Source: Alphaproteobacteria bacterium
Lineage (GTDB): Bacteria; Pseudomonadota; Alphaproteobacteria; UBA2966
Direction: 5' to 3'
DNA: 64,000 nt
Assembly: GCA_018650465.1 (NCBI GenBank)
Contig: JABIFY010000112.1
Coordinates: 19,338-83,337 of the forward strand
Shown here: positions 32,084 to 41,633 of the stretch, one piece after another
Numbering within the stretch: position 1 is the first letter of the stretch
How the letters are laid out: the number at the start of each line of letters is the position of its first letter
Translations under genes and position numbers: made by a program
The notes under the pieces: generated by a model
Seen by the model: the letters and a program-made list of their open reading frames with translations, nothing else
Database searches by the model: none
Told to the model about the DNA's origin: nothing

Positions 32084-33664
32084 ATGGCCCGTATCCCCCT
32101 TGGCCCCAAGATCAGATCCCGGCGCAAAGACCAGGGGTTGACCCAGGCAGCGCTGGCCAGCGCAATCGGTATATCTGCGTCTTACATGAATTTGATTGAG
32201 CAAGACAAACGCCAGATCGGTGGTGCCTTGCTTAATCGTATCGCCGAAAAGCTGGTCAGTTCACCGGAAGATTTGACTGGGGAAGCCGAACGCCACGTGA
32301 TCGATGATCTGGAAGAATTGATCGCCGATCCCCTGCTTCGTCCCCTGATGATTGATCCTCGATCTGCCGCTGATCTGGCAGCAAAAAACCCTGAGTGGGC
32401 CCGGGCTCTGGTGACGCTCTACCGGGCCTGGCTGGATCAGTCCCGATCTGTGATGGCCCTGACAGATCGCTTGCAACAGGATCCCTTTCTGGCAGAGAGC
32501 ATTCACGCCATGCTCAGCCACGTCACTGCCATTCGTTCAACATCTGAAATTCTCGATCAGGAAAAAGACCTTCCCGCCGAACAAGCAGCCCGTTTTCACA
32601 GCATCCTGTCCAGCGAAAGTGAAAAACTGTCTGACGTCAGTATGACGCTGAATACCTGGTTCGATGCCAGCAACATCAACACCCGGTCTGAAACGCCTGC
32701 GGAAGAAGTCGAAGACCTGTTCTCATCGCACAACAATTATTTTGCAGAACTGGAAACAGCGGCGACATCCCTCGCTGAAAAAATTACCCGCGGGGATCGA
32801 GTGCTGGAAGGTGATATGTCCGACTATGCCCGGCATAAACTGGGTGTGTTGATCCATCATGAAGCTGAACTCCCGGCGGCAGTAGAGCGGCTGGGGAAAC
32901 TATCGGCCTGGGACCCGGAAACCAGAACCCTGACTTTGTTGAGCACCGCCGCCCCGGCAAACCGGCGCTTTCTGGTGGCCCGTCTGATCGTCGAGCTCAG
33001 TTTGCACGACTTGATCGATGATTTGGTGCGCCCGGAACCTGTTTTGTCATCAGATGCCTCCCGCGAGCGGGCTGGACACGCGCTCTCCGCTTATGCCGCA
33101 AGTGCCATGTTGTTACCCTATGACAGTTTCCTCGAGACCGCCCGGCAAGTACGCTTCGATATTGATGCCCTGTGCCAGCAATTTTCCGTCAGCTATGAAC
33201 AGGTCTGCCAACGCCTGGTCGCCCTGCGTCGCGCGGGCGATGAAGGCGTGCCTTTCGCCCTGATGCAAACCGATCCGTCCGGGTCAACAACAAAACGCTT
33301 CCCGTTACCGCAACTTCCCCTGCCCCGGCATGGCAGCGCCTGCCCCCTTTGGGCGATCTACAGCGCTTTTCAGACACCTGGCAGAACCGTGCGCCAGATC
33401 GTGCGCTTCCCGGACCGGAGTCGGTTCGTATTTGTAGCCCGCAGCATCGGCAAACTGTCGATGACATTTCACGAACCGGAATTCATGCACTCAATGATGC
33501 TGGCCTATGATGTGCTGTATGCGGATGAGGTTGTTTACTCGGATGGCCTTGATCTGACCCATGCAGATAATGTCACTGACGTCGGCCCCAATTGCCGCTT
33601 ATGTCCGCGTGAAGATTGTCAGTTCCGCCAGGTTGACCCGATCCTCGAACGTCAAGTGGAATAG
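32084..33664 (+). CDS. ScfR-type XRE regulator (short-chain acyl-CoA regulator family)
   Basis: A 526-residue transcription factor. N-terminal helix-turn-helix at residues 8-45 (RSRRKDQGLTQAALASAIGISASYMNLIEQDKR). C-terminal DUF2083 region with CPLWAIYSAFQTPGRTVRQIVRF and the cysteine-rich end NCRLCPREDCQFRQVDPIL, as in RamB/PrpR/PccR proteins that sense acyl-CoA. Between them, residues 136-195 resemble a histidine-kinase dimerisation helix (HAMLSHVTAIRSTSEIL) and residues 240-350 a degenerate ImmA/IrrE domain without HExxH. The start ATG 32084 is preceded by AGGA. It faces the transport operon and lies upstream of the symporter-kinase genes. Confidence 0.82.
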   Translation: MARIPLGPKIRSRRKDQGLTQAALASAIGISASYMNLIEQDKRQIGGALLNRIAEKLVSSPEDLTGEAERHVIDDLEELIADPLLRPLMIDPRSAADLAAKNPEWARALVTLYRAWLDQSRSVMALTDRLQQDPFLAESIHAMLSHVTAIRSTSEILDQEKDLPAEQAARFHSILSSESEKLSDVSMTLNTWFDASNINTRSETPAEEVEDLFSSHNNYFAELETAATSLAEKITRGDRVLEGDMSDYARHKLGVLIHHEAELPAAVERLGKLSAWDPETRTLTLLSTAAPANRRFLVARLIVELSLHDLIDDLVRPEPVLSSDASRERAGHALSAYAASAMLLPYDSFLETARQVRFDIDALCQQFSVSYEQVCQRLVALRRAGDEGVPFALMQTDPSGSTTKRFPLPQLPLPRHGSACPLWAIYSAFQTPGRTVRQIVRFPDRSRFVFVARSIGKLSMTFHEPEFMHSMMLAYDVLYADEVVYSDGLDLTHADNVTDVGPNCRLCPREDCQFRQVDPILERQVE

Positions 33665-33762
33665 TCAGCCCGGATTGATAGCCGGGGTTATTTCTACTAA
33701 CATCTAACCACAGACGATCTCTCGCGACGATTTTTAGCACGCATTTTTTACTGTCGACAGGT

Positions 33763-34170
33763 ATGAATATTGTGAGCAACAGCGAAGGCGCAGGCAAGGG
33801 AACCAGCATACTGATTGCTGAGGACGAGCCCAATATTGTGGAATCGCTGTCCTTTTTGCTGGAGCGTGAAGGCTATGCCGTCAGTGCTGTCAGTGATGGA
33901 GATACGGCCCTGCGCATCCTGCAACAAGCACCACCCGGCCTGTTGATCCTTGACGTTATGCTGCCGGGTCGCAACGGTTTTGAAATCCTCAAAGCCATCC
34001 GCAGTGATGGCAGTTTGACGAAACTGCCGGTGATCGTCCTGACGGCCAAAGGCCAGGAAAAGGATCGAAAGACAGCCCTTGATCTGGGTGCCAATGCTTT
34101 CATCACCAAACCCTTTTCAAACCAGGACCTGGTCGAACAGGTCAACCGGATCTCCTCTGGTATAGCCTGA
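33763..34170 (+). CDS. Single-domain response regulator (receiver only)
   Basis: A 135-residue CheY-like protein. The acidic pair (ILIAEDEPNIVESL), phospho-Asp in LLILDVMLPGRNGFEIL, Thr in VIVLTAKGQEKDR and Lys in FITKPFSNQDL are all present, so it should be phosphorylatable. There is no DNA-binding output domain. It sits 5 bp before a small membrane protein gene and the symporter-linked kinase, which is its probable partner. Confidence 0.9.
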   Translation: MNIVSNSEGAGKGTSILIAEDEPNIVESLSFLLEREGYAVSAVSDGDTALRILQQAPPGLLILDVMLPGRNGFEILKAIRSDGSLTKLPVIVLTAKGQEKDRKTALDLGANAFITKPFSNQDLVEQVNRISSGIA

Positions 34171-34175
34171 TCGCT

Positions 34176-34451
34176 ATGGATCGACTGAAGCAAAAATTCA
34201 GCGATATGCAAGCTGTTGTGACTGTGCTGGCTGTCTTGCTGATGATGCCGCCGATCATTCTGATTTTTAATAATGCAGGTATTGTCGGGCAAATTCCGGT
34301 CGTGGTTGCCTTTATCTTCGGGGCCTGGCTTGTGTTGATCCTGGTGACATGGTGGCTGGTTCGCGTCTCCAATAATATGTCCCCCGAGAAGCCAGAAGAA
34401 AAGCCGGAACAGATAAACAACCACACACCACTCGTTGGGACGGACATATAA
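34176..34451 (+). CDS. Small two-helix membrane protein, partner of the symporter-kinase
   Basis: A 91-residue protein with two membrane helices (AVVTVLAVLLMMPPIILIF and IPVVVAFIFGAWLVLILVTWWLV) and a charged, Pro/Glu-rich C-terminal tail. It ends in a TAATG overlap with the start of the symporter-kinase gene, so the two are translationally coupled. It is similar in position and size to the small subunits (DUF485/DUF4212) encoded before other SLC5-type symporters, but I do not recognise a matching sequence. It may stabilise the symporter or signal from it (inference). Confidence 0.7.
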   Translation: MDRLKQKFSDMQAVVTVLAVLLMMPPIILIFNNAGIVGQIPVVVAFIFGAWLVLILVTWWLVRVSNNMSPEKPEEKPEQINNHTPLVGTDI

Positions 34452-37150
34452 TGCTGTCTTCCCAGCTTGTACTTACGACATCATTTCTTTATGTAGCTTT
34501 CCTCTTTCTGATCGCCTTTCTCAGTGACCGGGCTTCAAAATCTGGCTCAACAGGTCTGCTTCAGTCGCCGCTGGTCTACACCTTGTCGATCTCGATCTAT
34601 TGCACCTCCTGGACCTTCTACGGAGCGGTGGGGTCAGCCGGTCGCAACGGTCTGGAATTTGTGGCCATTTACCTGGGCCCAACCATGGTCTTTGTCGGCT
34701 GGTGGTGGTTCTTGCGCAAACTGGTCAAGATTGGGCGCAGCCAGCGCGTCACTTCCATCGCCGATTTGATTTCATCGCGCTATGGCAAAAGCACCACTCT
34801 GGCCGTGCTGGCAACCCTGATCGCCGTCATCGGCACCACACCCTATATCGCCCTGCAATTGAAGGCCGTGATTTCCAGCCTTGAAGTTATTACCGGTGCC
34901 ACTGAAACCTTTGCGACAACGGCAGAACATTATGACTCCCGTATCCGCACTGCTTTCTGGGTGGCGACAGGCATGGCCATTTTCACCATCCTGTTTGGGA
35001 CGCGCAATGTTGATGCCAATGAACGTCATCACGGCGTTGTCGCCGCCATCGCCGTTGAAGCCGTGGTCAAGCTGGTGGCTTTGCTGGCGGTTGGCATGTA
35101 TGTGGTCTTTGCCATCGCCGACGGACCGGGTGAATTGCTTTCCAATCCCCGCATCACCGAAGTCATGGCCACCAAGAATATTTTTGGCGAACGCTGGATT
35201 ACCCTGACCTTTTTGGCGGCCGCCGCGATCATCTGTTTGCCGCGACAGTTCCACGTTACTGTCGTTGAAAATTCCGACGACAATCAGCTGAAAACTGCCG
35301 CCTGGATGTTTCCGCTGTACCTCTTTTTGATCAGCCTGTTCATCCTGCCCATTGCCGCTGCCGGTCTGATCTTTCTGCCGGAAAATGCCAACCCGGATAT
35401 GTTTGTGCTGACCCTGCCCCTGTCGCAGGGCCAGGGCAACCTTGCCCTGCTCGCCTTTATCGGTGGCTTTTCCAGCGCCACATCCATGGTTGTAGTTGCT
35501 TCCATCGCCCTGTCGACCATGGTTTCAAACCACATCGTCATGCCCATCGCTTTGCGCCTGCCCTGGTTGCCTCTGGATGCCAGCGGTGACGTCAAACGCC
35601 TGATCCTGATGAGCCGACGCTTCAGCATCTGCCTTATTCTGGGACTTGGTTTTCTATATTACCTTTTCAGTCACGAAGGCGGTGCTCTGGCTTCTATGGG
35701 ATTAATCGCCTTTGCAGGTGTGGCCCAGTTCCTGCCCAGTGTTATTGGCGGCCTGTTCTGGCGCAACGCCACTGCCCGCGGGGCCATTCTTGGCCTGGTG
35801 GGTGGGTTTGCTGCCTGGGCCTATACGCTCTTTCTGCCCAGTCTGGCGGGCACAGCTGAATTGACAGAGTCCCTGATTGCCAACGGCCCCTGGGGAATCA
35901 GCTGGTTGCGACCGGAAGCTTTGTTCGGACTGGAAGGCGTCGACCCGTTGGTTCACGCTGTCGCATGGAGCATGAGCATCAATGCATTTCTGTTTGTCAT
36001 GGGCTCACTGTTTTCTGAGGCCCGTCCACTGGAAAGACTTCAAGCCGCCTTGTTCGTCGATGTCTTCAAACGCGACGGTGGGCCGGAAACGCAGTTTATT
36101 GAACGCTCCGCCAGCACCAGCGATCTGTTTTCCCTGGCCCAAAGGGTGCTTGGTCGGGACGAAGCCAGCAAGATGTTTGCGACTGATGAAGCCAGCAACA
36201 ACAATAACGAAACCTCCCTGATTTCCAGTCCTGAATTCATTGCCCGGCTGGAACGACGTTTCGCCGGAAACGTGGGCGCGGCCTCTGCGCGGGCCCTGAT
36301 ATCCCGAGTGGTCACCGGCGAGCGCATTACCTTTGACGCCGTGATGAAGATCGTTGACGAAGCCCAGCAGGTCATTGAATACAGTCATCAACTGGAACAA
36401 AAATCCACCGAACTGGAACAGACCGCCAGCCAGCTGCGTGATGCCAACGAACAGCTCACTCAAATTGACCAGCAGAAAGACGATTTCCTTAGCCAGGTTA
36501 GCCACGAGATGCGCACCCCCATGACGTCCATTCGCTCCTTCAGTGATATCCTCAGTAACGCCGAAGACCTGGGCGATAACCAGTCGCGTCGCTATCTCGG
36601 TATTATCTCTAACGAAAGTGAACGCCTGACCCGCCTGCTGGACGAAATCCTGGAGGCCAACAGACTCGAACGTGGTGAGCTGACACTGAATATCGAAACG
36701 GTGCTGGCAGACGCCGTACTCGCCCGCGGCATTGATACCTGCCAGGGCCTGGCCAACCAGTCCGGCGTGACCATCAACCGAACCGGCGAAACAGACCACG
36801 TCATGGTCAAGGCAGACCCGGATCGATTATGTCAAATCTTCATCAACATTCTCAGTAACGCCATTAAATACAACGCCTCGGATAATCCCGTTGTCGACAT
36901 CAACAGCCGGACAGCTGACGGCAACTATATCGTTGAATTCACAGACAACGGCCCCGGCGTGCCGGCTGCCGATGGCGAACGAATTTTCGGCAAATTCACC
37001 CGCCTTGAGGCCTCCGCCAGCAATCGCCCCGGCTCTGGCCTTGGCCTCTCCATCGGCCGCGAACTGGCCCGCAAATTCGGTGGCGACCTGCGCCTGGTCT
37101 CAGGCGGCGAAACCGGCGCCCGTTTTGTCTTGACCGTGCCGGTGGTTTAA
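34451..37150 (+). CDS. SLC5-type symporter fused to STAC domain and histidine kinase (CrbS/CbrA-like)
   Basis: An 899-residue protein. Residues 1-540 form a 13-helix sodium/solute symporter domain (SISIYCTSWTFYGAVGSAGRNGLEF near the start, STMVSNHIVMPIALRLPW). Residues about 555-640 are a STAC-like linker (STSDLFSLAQRVLGRDEASKMF; RRFAGNVGAASARALISRVVTGE). A coiled coil leads to HisKA with phospho-His685 (SQVSHEMRTPMTSIRSFSD) and an ATPase domain (ILSNAIKYNASDN; DNGPGVP; GSGLGLSIG). CrbS and CbrA of this type couple solute uptake with control of carbon use, such as acetate. Partner: receiver at 33763; the upstream ScfR regulator suggests the signal concerns short-chain acids (inference). Confidence 0.9.
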   Translation: MLSSQLVLTTSFLYVAFLFLIAFLSDRASKSGSTGLLQSPLVYTLSISIYCTSWTFYGAVGSAGRNGLEFVAIYLGPTMVFVGWWWFLRKLVKIGRSQRVTSIADLISSRYGKSTTLAVLATLIAVIGTTPYIALQLKAVISSLEVITGATETFATTAEHYDSRIRTAFWVATGMAIFTILFGTRNVDANERHHGVVAAIAVEAVVKLVALLAVGMYVVFAIADGPGELLSNPRITEVMATKNIFGERWITLTFLAAAAIICLPRQFHVTVVENSDDNQLKTAAWMFPLYLFLISLFILPIAAAGLIFLPENANPDMFVLTLPLSQGQGNLALLAFIGGFSSATSMVVVASIALSTMVSNHIVMPIALRLPWLPLDASGDVKRLILMSRRFSICLILGLGFLYYLFSHEGGALASMGLIAFAGVAQFLPSVIGGLFWRNATARGAILGLVGGFAAWAYTLFLPSLAGTAELTESLIANGPWGISWLRPEALFGLEGVDPLVHAVAWSMSINAFLFVMGSLFSEARPLERLQAALFVDVFKRDGGPETQFIERSASTSDLFSLAQRVLGRDEASKMFATDEASNNNNETSLISSPEFIARLERRFAGNVGAASARALISRVVTGERITFDAVMKIVDEAQQVIEYSHQLEQKSTELEQTASQLRDANEQLTQIDQQKDDFLSQVSHEMRTPMTSIRSFSDILSNAEDLGDNQSRRYLGIISNESERLTRLLDEILEANRLERGELTLNIETVLADAVLARGIDTCQGLANQSGVTINRTGETDHVMVKADPDRLCQIFINILSNAIKYNASDNPVVDINSRTADGNYIVEFTDNGPGVPAADGERIFGKFTRLEASASNRPGSGLGLSIGRELARKFGGDLRLVSGGETGARFVLTVPVV

Positions 37151-37230
37151 ACGCTTACCGTCAAGCCCGCGCATGACGGTAGATCTACAAACTCCTTGAG
37201 GTGCACCATATGGCGCATCGTTTTCTCAAA

Positions 37231-38478
37231 TCACAAATAGCCTTTCACCTCGCGGCTCATGACGACTTTGCCTTCGCGCCACAGGGCTTCGTGGTTGGCC
37301 TCTATAGTGCGCAGGTCATAGAGGTAATTGACCATGATGCCACTGGACTGGGCATGGCCACGGGATGATGTGTCACCCATCCAGTTGATGCGCTCCAGCC
37401 TCGCCCCGTTCCCAAGGTGAAAACGGGCGACCGGGTCCAGAGGTAAATCTCCACGTTTTTCCTTCGCCAGATATTGCGCACAGCTTTGCATGAGATTCTT
37501 GCGGGCGTTGTCGTCGGCATCTGCGGCGGAGACCTCATCAAGATCATTGGCCTTGCGCCAGTGGTTGAAGCCAGGCACTGGCGATAATGTCGAGAACATT
37601 TTCAGGTGAGGCAGTTCAGCCTTTAGTTCTGCGGCGACCTGTTTAATCAGGAAATTGCCAAATGAAATGCCTTTCAGACCTGCCTGACAATTGCTGATGG
37701 AATAGAAAATCGCTGTGTCGGCCTGTTTCTGGCGCATCCCCGCACCTTCGGCTTCGTCCTGTAACAAGGTTTGCACAGAACTCGCCAAGCCTTTGGTCAG
37801 GGCAACCTCAACAAAAATCAATGGATCTGCCGGCAGGGCCGGATGGAAAAAGGCATAGCAGCGTCGGTCTGCTTCCAGACGTCGCCTGAGATCATCCCAA
37901 CCGGTGATGGCATGCACGGCTTCATAGGCAATCAGTTTTTCAAGGATCGCCGCCGGGGTGTCCCACGAGATTTGCTCGAGATGCAAAAAGCCCCGGTTAA
38001 ACCAGGATTTGAACAGATGTACAAAGTCCGCATCCACGACCTTCAGGGACGGGTCATCCTTCACATAGGCTTGCAGGTCTTTACGCATCTGGACCAGGGC
38101 CACGGTACCATCGGGGGCCATATTCAGGGCGCGTATCAAATGCTGGCGGGGTGTTTCGACAACCCGTTCAAGTTTCAACCGGTTTTCCGCACTTGAGTTT
38201 GCCAGAAAGACTTGAATAGCATCCCGCAGTTTTTCAGAGTCCGGCTCGAATTTGCCCTTCAGCGTCTGAAAAAACCAGGCCTTATCCTCGTCCGAATATC
38301 CCTGATAGCGATCCAGGACTTCACGGGCCAGAGCTGTCCCCAGGGCCTCGCCCTTTTGGCCCAGCAAACTGTGGCACAGTTCCAGCATTGTGGACTTGCT
38401 TTGCAATAACGGTTTGCGCCCGCCATATAATAATTCACGCCCCGCATCCGCAATGGACGTGACCATACTTTCAAACAT
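37231..38478 (-). CDS. matA: Malonyl-CoA decarboxylase
   Basis: A 415-residue malonyl-CoA decarboxylase; converts malonyl-CoA to acetyl-CoA and CO2. The helical N-terminal domain covers roughly residues 1-150, and the catalytic GNAT-like domain has the signature CYAFFHPALPADPLIFVEVALTKGLASSVQ and AIFYSISNCQAGLKGISFGNFLIKQV, then LKMFSTLSPVPGFNHW. There is no targeting peptide, so it is cytoplasmic. ATG 38478 has GAGG upstream. It is divergent from matB, the ligase that makes its substrate, as in rhizobial mat loci, but no malonate carrier or MatR-type regulator is next to it. Confidence 0.92.
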   Translation of the reverse strand: MFESMVTSIADAGRELLYGGRKPLLQSKSTMLELCHSLLGQKGEALGTALAREVLDRYQGYSDEDKAWFFQTLKGKFEPDSEKLRDAIQVFLANSSAENRLKLERVVETPRQHLIRALNMAPDGTVALVQMRKDLQAYVKDDPSLKVVDADFVHLFKSWFNRGFLHLEQISWDTPAAILEKLIAYEAVHAITGWDDLRRRLEADRRCYAFFHPALPADPLIFVEVALTKGLASSVQTLLQDEAEGAGMRQKQADTAIFYSISNCQAGLKGISFGNFLIKQVAAELKAELPHLKMFSTLSPVPGFNHWRKANDLDEVSAADADDNARKNLMQSCAQYLAKEKRGDLPLDPVARFHLGNGARLERINWMGDTSSRGHAQSSGIMVNYLYDLRTIEANHEALWREGKVVMSREVKGYL

Positions 38479-38546
38479 TCAGAGCCTCATAAATCAGCAA
38501 GTGTTTCGAGAACTTCTATATAGGCAGCTTTAGCATTTTTCCCATG

Positions 38547-38562
38547 GCTTGTTCAGGCAAGC
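38547..38562. promoter_or_regulatory. Inverted repeat between matA and matB
   Basis: GCTTG and CAAGC arms with a 6-base spacer, in the 152-bp divergent control region. It could be an operator for a GntR-type malonate regulator, by analogy with rhizobial mat genes, but this is a short match. Confidence 0.28.
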
Positions 38563-38630
38563 TTTATGATTATTAAACAATCGTTATACTGCGCGTGATC
38601 GACTTTCCTTTCTTTCCTTTGAGTATTTCC

Positions 38631-40148
38631 ATGAACCAAAACCTGTATGCCCTGATCCAGAGCCGCTTTCCGGCTGACACGTCAAAACCATTCTTGATCC
38701 TGCCCACAGGCCGGACGATATCTTATACCGAGGCAGATCAAGGCGCCGCACGTTTTGCCGCTGTGTTGGCAGATGCCGGGGTCACGCCCGGTGACCGGGT
38801 AATGGTGCAAACGGACAAGTCCCCGGAAGCCGTGATGCTGTATCTCGCCTGTTTGCGTCTCGGCAGCATCTACATCCCCCTGAATACGGCCTACACGCCC
38901 ACGGAAGTTGACTATTTTCTGAATGATGCCGAACCGACTGTTCTGGTTTGTCGCCCCAAATCGCTGGTTGCCCTGTCAGCCATCGCGGCCAGGGCGGGCG
39001 TTACAAAAACATTTGTCATGGACGTTGACGGCAGCGGCAGCATCACCGATGCAGCAAACACAGCGACACCGCTTGAGGCGATTGCCAACTGTGACAGTGA
39101 TGACCTCGCCGCAATCCTTTATACCTCGGGCACCACCGGGCGCTCCAAGGGGGCCATGCTGAGCCATCAGAACCTCTCATCCAATGCGCTGACCCTGCAT
39201 GAAATATGGGCCTTTGAAGACGGCGATATTTTGTTGCACGCCTTGCCGATCTATCATGTGCATGGATTATTCGTCGCCCTGCATTGCGCGCTGATGAACG
39301 GCTCTTCCATCCATTTCCTCGACAAGTTTGATCCAGACACTGTGATTAGCCTTTTATCACAATCGACCGTGATGATGGGTGTGCCAACTTTTTATACACG
39401 CCTGCTGGCTGAAACCGCCTTTACATCCGAAGTCAGCAAAAATATCCGGCTGTTTGTTTCAGGCTCGGCCCCCATGCTGGCCGAAACCCATGTTCAGTTC
39501 ACCGAACGCACCGGCCACAAAATCCTGGAGCGCTATGGCATGACCGAAGGCGGCATGATCACCTCCAACCCTTATGATGGAGATCGAGTGCCCGGCACCG
39601 TCGGCCCGGCTCTGCCCGATGTCGAGGTCAGGATTTGTGCCAAAGACGGCACACCCGTGGCCGCCGGTGAAATCGGCGTGCTCGAATATAAAGGCCCGAA
39701 CTTGTTCAAGGGTTACTGGGGCATGCCGGAAAAGACCGCTGAAGAGTTTCGCAGTGACGGTTTTTTCATCTCTGGCGATAATGCCATCATGGACATTGAC
39801 GGTCGCGTATCGATTGTCGGTCGCGACAAGGATCTGATCATCACTGGCGGCTATAATGTTTATCCAAAAGAGATCGAAATCGAAATCGATCAGATGGATG
39901 GGGTTATCGAAAGTGCCGTGATCGGATTACCGCACAAGGATTTTGGTGAAGGTGTCACCGCGGTTGTCGTGGCAAAAGATGATGGCGGCGTGACGGAAGA
40001 CGCCATAATCGATGCCTTGAAGGACAAACTTGCCCGCTTCAAGCAACCGAAAAAGGTTTATTTTGTCCCGGAATTGCCACGCAATGCCATGGGTAAAGTG
40101 CAGAAGAATGCCTTGCGCGAAACCTATTCAGGAACCTATGATTCCTGA
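38631..40148 (+). CDS. matB: Malonyl-CoA synthetase (malonate-CoA ligase)
   Basis: A 505-residue acyl-adenylate ligase. AMP-binding motif ILYTSGTTGRSKGAM, later YGMTEGGM, DGFFISGDNAIMDIDGRVSIVGRDKDLIITGGYNVYPKEIE and the catalytic Lys near the end (RNAMGKVQKNALR). The ALPIYHVHGLFVALH stretch is typical of MatB/ACSF3-like ligases. It activates malonate for decarboxylation by MatA or for synthesis. I use ATG 38631, inside a longer frame from 38595. The 3' end overlaps the convergent MFS gene by 13 bp. Confidence 0.9.
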   Translation: MNQNLYALIQSRFPADTSKPFLILPTGRTISYTEADQGAARFAAVLADAGVTPGDRVMVQTDKSPEAVMLYLACLRLGSIYIPLNTAYTPTEVDYFLNDAEPTVLVCRPKSLVALSAIAARAGVTKTFVMDVDGSGSITDAANTATPLEAIANCDSDDLAAILYTSGTTGRSKGAMLSHQNLSSNALTLHEIWAFEDGDILLHALPIYHVHGLFVALHCALMNGSSIHFLDKFDPDTVISLLSQSTVMMGVPTFYTRLLAETAFTSEVSKNIRLFVSGSAPMLAETHVQFTERTGHKILERYGMTEGGMITSNPYDGDRVPGTVGPALPDVEVRICAKDGTPVAAGEIGVLEYKGPNLFKGYWGMPEKTAEEFRSDGFFISGDNAIMDIDGRVSIVGRDKDLIITGGYNVYPKEIEIEIDQMDGVIESAVIGLPHKDFGEGVTAVVVAKDDGGVTEDAIIDALKDKLARFKQPKKVYFVPELPRNAMGKVQKNALRETYSGTYDS

Positions 40149-41464
40149 TCTGGCGTGTCATCGTCTGAGGCCAGTTCCGTCACCAACTCTTCAAAGCTCT
40201 CCTGGATATCTTCGGCGTCAACGTCGCTTGCAGCCAGGACTTCTTCCAGTTCCAGTTCAGGATTTAAGTTCGCGCTCATGGGTGTCGGCGACATAATCAC
40301 AAAGTCACTTGTGTCTTCGGCAGCCAACGCTTGGCGTTGCGTTACCCGCCATAGTCCAAAGAAAAAGAGTGTGGCCAGGGAAAGTCCGATCACCTGGAAA
40401 AATGCCTGATCCCCCAGATAGTCCATGGCAAATGCCGTTATGGGTGCGCCAAGGCTGGAGCCAATGCTGGTGGCCAGCACCAGGGTGCCACTGGCAGCAA
40501 CCATCTGCCCCGGATTGAGATAGTCATTTGTATGGGCAATGCACAAGGCATAAAGAGGTGTTGAGACCCCCCCAATCAGAGCGATATAGAAATAGAGCAG
40601 CCAGCCCGTGCCTTCATGGCGGCTTGCAAGCACAGCAACAACAATCCCGATTGCACAGGTGCTGATGATCACCTGGCGTCGTCCTATGATGTCGGACATG
40701 CGGCCAATGGGAAATTGCAAAACAGCGCCGCCCAGAACCAGCGCGCCCATGAAAAATGAAACCTCCGACACGGACAAACCAATGTTGGTGGCATAGACCG
40801 CCCCCATGCCAAAAATCGCACCCATGGTCAAACCATTGATCAGCATGCCAAAAACGCCCAGTGGCGACACCTGATAGAGCTGAAACAGATTCACCGATTC
40901 CGAGGTCTCGAACTCTGGTGCCTTGCTGACCGACAACAAAATCGGAATAACGGCGAAACTCACCAATACCGAGATCAGCACAAACAGCTCGTAACTGGAG
41001 GGACTGGCAATATTCAACATGAACTGACCGCCCGCCAGACCGCCCAGCGAAATCAGCATATAAAAACTGAGTAATTGCCCACGGGTGTTATTTTCCGAGG
41101 CATCGTTCAGCCAGCTCTCCGCCACGATATAAAGCCCGGCATAAGCAAAGCCCGTGACAAAGCGCATGGCCCACCACATCCAGGGATCAATGACAATGAC
41201 ATGAATCAGGATCGACGTTGACGCCAGCGAGGCCATGGCCCCGAAACTGCGGATATGGCCAACCCGCGCCACAATCCCCGGCACTATCGTCGAACCCGCC
41301 AAAAGACCGACAAAATAGCCCGACATCACCAACCCGGTCGCGGTGATACCAAAGCCTTCCATAGACGCCCGCAAACCCAGAAGTGAGCCTTGCAGACCAT
41401 TGCCCAGCATGATCAATGCCAGGCCCAGAAACAACGCCCAGCTGTTGGATATTACCTTGATCAA
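40136..41464 (-). CDS. MFS transporter, 442 residues
   Basis: A 12-helix major facilitator. The beginning (ALFLGLALIMLGNGLQGSLLGLRASMEGFG) and the block MRFVTGFAYAGLYIVAESWLNDASENNTRGQLLSFYM are typical of the YcaD-like subgroup. A long acidic C-terminal tail (residues about 385-442, many Glu and Asp) is unusual and may be a regulatory or interaction segment. TTG at 41464 is the apparent start without a strong ribosome site. The gene overlaps the matB end by 13 bp convergently; substrate unknown. Confidence 0.82.
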   Translation of the reverse strand: MIKVISNSWALFLGLALIMLGNGLQGSLLGLRASMEGFGITATGLVMSGYFVGLLAGSTIVPGIVARVGHIRSFGAMASLASTSILIHVIVIDPWMWWAMRFVTGFAYAGLYIVAESWLNDASENNTRGQLLSFYMLISLGGLAGGQFMLNIASPSSYELFVLISVLVSFAVIPILLSVSKAPEFETSESVNLFQLYQVSPLGVFGMLINGLTMGAIFGMGAVYATNIGLSVSEVSFFMGALVLGGAVLQFPIGRMSDIIGRRQVIISTCAIGIVVAVLASRHEGTGWLLYFYIALIGGVSTPLYALCIAHTNDYLNPGQMVAASGTLVLATSIGSSLGAPITAFAMDYLGDQAFFQVIGLSLATLFFFGLWRVTQRQALAAEDTSDFVIMSPTPMSANLNPELELEEVLAASDVDAEDIQESFEELVTELASDDDTPDQES

Positions 41465-41633
41465 TTCGTTCGACTTTCGGAATATTTCCCTAAAAATCGC
41501 TTATGCCTGATGATGCAACCCCGCACAAGCAGGAATATGCATCTGAACATTCGCAGTTGATTGTAACCCTCCAAAAAGAAGGGTAATTTTTCTGTCATAC
41601 TCCCAAAATCAACATCCCAAACCGGACAAAAGA

